A DNA stretch of 64,000 nt. Source: Baylisascaris procyonis (Eukaryota > Nematoda > Chromadorea > Rhabditida > Ascarididae). Every line of letters starts with the position of its first letter. Positions within the stretch are counted from its first letter, which is position 1. This document shows, piece by piece, positions 59,608-64,000 of the stretch. The notes beneath the pieces were generated by a model. That model searched no databases and was not told the origin of the DNA. It saw only the letters and a list, made by a program, of their open reading frames with translations. A program made the translations under genes and the position numbers. The stretch spans positions 2,418,001 to 2,482,000 of the forward strand of contig JAZARR010000105.1 in the NCBI GenBank assembly GCA_037389465.1. Direction: 5' to 3'.

Positions 59608-60712
59608 GTATTTTTCTTTCAAAATTTCCTACTTTTTCTAAATGTATTTAGCTTTTCCTCAATCCACCACTAGAAACCAAGGTGTACGAGGTGAACATTT
59701 ATTCAATATCCGTCCAACCTATTAGGTGAAAGATGAAGTAGCTTTGCTGTGTGACGATTCCATAGTGAGCAGTGCGATCGTCTTATTAGCATGCTGCAAT
59801 TAATAACGTTCAATTTTTCTTCTATAGGTAAGCGTTATAAATTTTCTTCTCGAAATTTTTCTATTTTGACGCATTTTTCATTGCTACGAGTAATTGCTTA
59901 TTTACACCACAAGAGGGAACTTATTAGCACTGAAATGAGAAGTGAATCATAGCGATGTAATTACAAAAACATCGCTATAGTTGATCAGAAACTGGTTGCA
60001 TTTCTTCACTTATAGTCGCACTTCATCATAGTGGGTTTGGTTCGCATAGATTGCAATTTTGAGATGATTCGTAAAAGATAGGCTTGTGCTGTGCACTGCT
60101 GTATTCCGTCACCCTTCTCACCTCATCTCTTCCCCCCCCCTCCCCCCCTCCACCTATCCCCAACTCTCCGAATGCTCTAGTTGCTATACATTGATTGATT
60201 TTCGCGAACTTGTCGTATTTTGCTACTCACTAAAAAGACTATTTCTTTTGATCCGAAAATTCTTGAAAAATTCCTTTCTATTTCAGTAAAATATAAGAGT
60301 AATGAAATCTACTGAGCAAACAACTATATGCACAAGTTTTACTGCATAGCTGCAATCATTATGACGCATTTCTGCAGAGCAACAAGAGAAGAAAGCCGCT
60401 AACGGCTAATTTGACGACTATGAAAGATTGGAAAATAGTTTGCGCTCACCAAAAAACAAAAAAAAAAAGTGCTGCCGGAGACAATACCAGGGGGTTTTCT
60501 AAAAAAAGTGTTCCGATGGAGGATGTTCTCGTAAATTTGGAAGTCATAACTTCTATATTTCTATAAGCGTACATTGTCTTGTCGGGTCATATTAGTAAGC
60601 GGCTTATGGTTTGCATATATAAACTGCGGATTTGTTGCTGAAGTAAATTTGTTTCCGGGCATTTGCATTTGCTTTGGTTATGTGCATTTCAAAGCTGCAT
60701 ATAGGCACTTCT

Positions 60713-60856
60713 TATAGTGAGATTTCGGATCATGCTTGTAATGAAACTTCGGGTACTTCTTGTGCTGGAACTTCAGGTACTTTTTATAATGAGACTTTGG
60801 CTACTTATTGTAATGAGACTTCGGATGCTTCTTGTGGTGAAATTTCGTATGGTGGA
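60713..60856 (+). repeat. Six diverged 24-base tandem repeats, in frame (8-residue units)
   Basis: Six consecutive 24-base units on the pattern TGTAATGAGACTTCGGGTAC plus four bases. Translated, they give units such as CNETSGTS, YNETLATY and CNETSDAS. All six stay open in one frame, with Asn-Glu-Thr sequons in three of them. The frame is open from 60674 to 60961, and an acceptor-like TTTCAAAG at 60687-60694 would enter it in phase 0, the phase left by exon 59467-59607. Exit to exon 63130 has no phase-0 donor, so membership in that gene is unproven. Confidence 0.6.
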
Positions 60857-61096
60857 GAGTGGCGTACACGCGATTCTGTCGATGTATTTTTAGCGAGCAA
60901 AAGGGTTTCAGCATACATACGCATTGATCGCCCACTGTCATTACGCACGTACTTTGCTTAATGGATGTGAAGTGTGCGTGCCAGTTTGAATAGTAGCAAA
61001 ACGATATTCCATCACGTCCTTTCCGATGTTTGCCTCTTCAATTCTTTAATGTAATATTTCACCTATCTATATAATGTGGTTTCCATATGTGTACAT

Positions 61097-61136
61097 CATA
61101 GGTTTCATGTACCACCATGTACCATAGGTTTCATGT
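61097..61136 (+). repeat. 14-base direct repeat, period 26
   Basis: CATAGGTTTCATGT is present at 61097-61110 and 61123-61136, with related CATGTAC words between. A minor local duplication in what is probably intron. Confidence 0.7.
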
Positions 61137-63129
61137 CCGGCTTTTATGATATTTTCATTTCAGTTGACTCACCTGGTCAAAGGTGTATTTTTCATTAAAA
61201 AACTGCAAAAACGATTTGTTAATAGGAGTTGGCATTATGAGGTGTTTTATTGTCGAAACTGTCGGTCCGATTGGTGAGACAGAAACTTTTCTCACATAAC
61301 GTAAAAATATAATTCCTTTTACAAAATTTTTAAGAAATCAGTTTTTGCGTTGCATTTCCTACTATGAGCGCCCTTAATAGTTTTGCTGTGAATGAGCTTG
61401 TTTTCTTTACCTACGTTGGTTCTTACTTTATGAAAGTATAGATACGATCCGTGACAATATAAGTGGGAAAGCGCGACGAGTGAGGAAATTGGTTGGCCTG
61501 GCACGACATGCGCTTTTTGCTAATCAAGCTGCTTGGCTAATGTGCACAAATTTTCAAAAAATGCCAGAACTATCTAAGATGCGCCTTGCCATGCGGCCGA
61601 CCATTTATGCAATTCCCCAACCAAAAAATTGTTTTAGCTTATAGCTGATCGATTATACAGCAACTTTTCATCTGCCAACTGTGCTATAGTTAGATATTTA
61701 ACGGTTTTAATACAGAATATGACCGAATAGAATGGAATTGATAGTATATATAAACGAAATTAATAGCTTATAAATTAGAGGAACGGAATTAAAAATATAT
61801 TAAACTACTAGAATAGAATTTTTTTATAGATTTAGGCGTCATTCTACGATAGGCATTTTTTTCACTTAGCGAACTCTTGATACAGGTTTTTTTTTTTTTT
61901 TTTTTGATTCCCGAGTTGAGATTATCGTTGAGACGAATGGAACGACATAGATATACGCAGATATCAATCCATCATAATATACTAATTGGAAAATGTAAAT
62001 TGTAATTCAATCTTCCTGGCCAACTTTCCTACTTAGCGTTGATTTGCTTCACATTAGATATTTCGGTCATATCAAATGCACTCTTCAACGAAGTGCACAA
62101 ATGTTTTTTTTTTTTTTTTTTATTAAAAATACTCAATTTACTAGCTTTGTGAACATGAGCTTCAACTAATAATATCAAAGGCAATCGCATCAAATGCTTT
62201 ATTAGAAATTAAGATTGAACATAATTAATTGAACATTACCGTTGGGTAAAAATTTTTAGTGTTACCTACTGCATTCCAACATCTTCTTAGCAGTTATAAG
62301 TATATAGGTAGCAGGTGAATAGTTTTATATGAGAAGGGGTCGTATTACCATTCCCAAACGAAAGCAACGTTCGTCTGAAACGATGAAGGTTCAAGACTAG
62401 AAAAATGCTACCATACTCATCAACTAATATCAACGTCCATTTTCTTTCATCTCAAAATAACTACTATTTTATAGAATTGTTAATGAAACTTTTTTCTCTT
62501 GTTTTATTTCCTTATTCGAAAAAATAAAATAAAATATTTAAAGTAAATGAAAAATTTTCAAACAACCTTCTAGCATTGAATCCCATACTCAATCTATTGC
62601 TTGCCTTCCACTTTTTAAGCATTCGAATGAGTCCTAAGTCAGTTCATCAATTCTTCAAGAGCAAAGCTCATCCATTTTGAGACAAGTCTCTCGCTCTCAA
62701 GTGGCGCTAATATCTTCCGTACTTATGAATATTTCATAGCAATGCTCAGTCGCGTTTTCTAGGCGCTTCATTAGTCCTGCTTCCCTCCCACCTTCTCCAC
62801 ACATTCAATACCATTCAGTACACATTCAGTACTGGAGTGGCGTTAAAAAATGTTTGATAGCCATGACTAAGTACCAATAGCCATCTGGAAGGTTTTGGAG
62901 TAACGGTAGCTCCAAGCTGAGTTTTTGCACAAATGTTTCGTCTAGGCGCAGAGATGTAGTAGTATTAGCCTGGGACCAACAGTGACAGCGCCGGCGCTAG
63001 TAAGAGATCAGTAGCCTGCTGTCGTAGAGAGTTAGCAGCAATTTCACTCGTTCCTTGTTTGGCCACTTTCTGTAATACTTTAAACGTGTTTTTAGTGGAA
63101 AGAGGAGTTATGCTTCTCAAATATTTCAG

Positions 63130-63536
63130 CTGGTGCCATTGAGCAGTCAGAACGCCTGGATGGACGAAGATCTGAATATTAAGAGTTTGGAGCAGACATA
63201 TCCGACCGAGTTGAATTCCTCATATTTCGGTGCCGTCGAGGTTAAATAGTACTGATTTCAGAGGGTTGACTCCCCAGTCGAAGCTCCGTCGGTGCCTTCT
63301 GGCTCCAAGAAGGAGGAGGACAATACGATCGAGGATGTGGACGAAGATAAAATTGACGAAATCCTTAGGGACGCGACAAAAAATCTCGTCATCTTCTTTT
63401 GTTTGTTTTCCCTCTTTTCTTCTTGCAGAGGTGCTATCATGTAGATGCACTTGCATGTGTCCTACTTTTTGCTCTATGCCAAACAGTATCAACTCATGGC
63501 ACATTCTGGATCTATATTCCTTGGGCATCTAAGTGA
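63130..63536 (+). CDS. 3' exons of an unknown acidic protein, probably the signal-peptide gene
   Basis: Acceptor ATATTTCAG ends at 63129. Exon 63130-63240 (37 codons, phase 0) reads LVPLSSQNAWMDEDLNIK and on to YFGAVE. After a 21-base gap holding an in-frame TAG, the same frame resumes at 63262 behind TGATTTCAG: RVDSPVEAPSVPSGSKKEED, then DEDKIDEILRDATKNL, with coding-like codon use. From there either the frame reads straight through a hydrophobic IFFCLFSLFSSC tail to a TAG, or a 41-base pyrimidine-rich intron (63388-63428, weak donor GTCATC) leads to 63429-63536, also hydrophobic (ALACVLLFALC), ending at TGA 63534. Either end suggests a membrane or lipid-anchored C-terminus. No homologue recognised. 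Confidence 0.5.
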
Positions 63537-64000
63537 CACTGCTAATTGATTTAGCAGCAAAGCATTCCACTCAACGTCTGACATTTTTAGAGATTATCGT
63601 CAAAAACGAAGAAAAACTAGGAATATTGATTTATAAAGGATTGCTTGGTTATATCTGTGAAACTTTGTACGAGTTTCATGTGAAAAATTAAGAGTATGAG
63701 CCAAATTTGCACTGTTAGTAACCCTTAAGCGTGCTTATGATTATAGTCTCTATGGCCCTAAGTTGGGTGGAAAATGAAAAATGCTGTTGCAGTATTTTTC
63801 TATCGAAATTTGCTATAATTCGGTCAGTATTTAAGAGAATTATGGAAAACACATATACTGTCTATCGATTTTGAAAACTTTTCTTTTAGAGGTTTTTGAG
63901 AAAGGACTAAGGGTATGTAGAATATGCAGTATTGCGTTCAGCTTGCATTCTTTGAATTCGGTGGGTACGTGCAGCTGCTCTTGTTATTGCCAGCGTTTTC
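63537..64000. other. Right end of the window, nothing recognised
   Basis: AT-rich sequence with no long frame and no clear splice sites. It probably includes the 3' flank of the preceding gene. Confidence 0.4.

Overview
The window reads as nuclear DNA of a nematode, AT-rich and with intron-containing genes. The coding regions are chains of short exons (about 80-235 bp) joined by GT-AG introns. Acceptors are TTTCAG, TTACAG, TTTTAG or CTATAG, and introns range from tens of bases to several kb. Exon phases add up exactly across two long genes, which is the main support for the models. The long introns, degenerate LINE remnant and GC-rich insertions suggest a larger, repeat-bearing genome than Caenorhabditis; I cannot name a species.

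Layout. (1) Bases 1253-8703 (+): C-terminal part of a 6-phosphofructo-2-kinase/fructose-2,6-bisphosphatase, with the kinase half off the left edge and at least three candidate C-terminal exons. (2) 8704-13260: no recognisable gene. (3) 32640-13261 (-): a complete catalytic M1 aminopeptidase of the membrane-anchored aminopeptidase N type, in at least 21 exons; its initiator exon was not found. It converges on gene 1. (4) 32641-41621: intergenic, containing a decayed LINE reverse transcriptase on the minus strand (about 37850-39790). (5) 41622-52799 (+): a 14-exon homologue of PNISR, an SR-related nuclear speckle protein. (6) 52800-59466: repeats, a hairpin cluster, a GT-rich tract and a possible SINE or LTR, but no firm gene. 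(7) 59467-63536 (+): a signal-peptide exon and, 3.5 kb on, acidic exons of an unknown, probably secreted or tail-anchored protein. One junction there would need a 21-base intron.

The genes (fructose-2,6-bisphosphate control, peptide trimming, RNA processing) show no functional link, and nothing indicates an operon or a defence system. The points most worth checking are the alternative PFKFB C-termini with their own poly(A) signals, the 33-base tandem acceptor in that gene, the ultrashort intron near 63250, the hairpin array at 57.9 kb, and the in-frame 24-base repeat at 60.7 kb.
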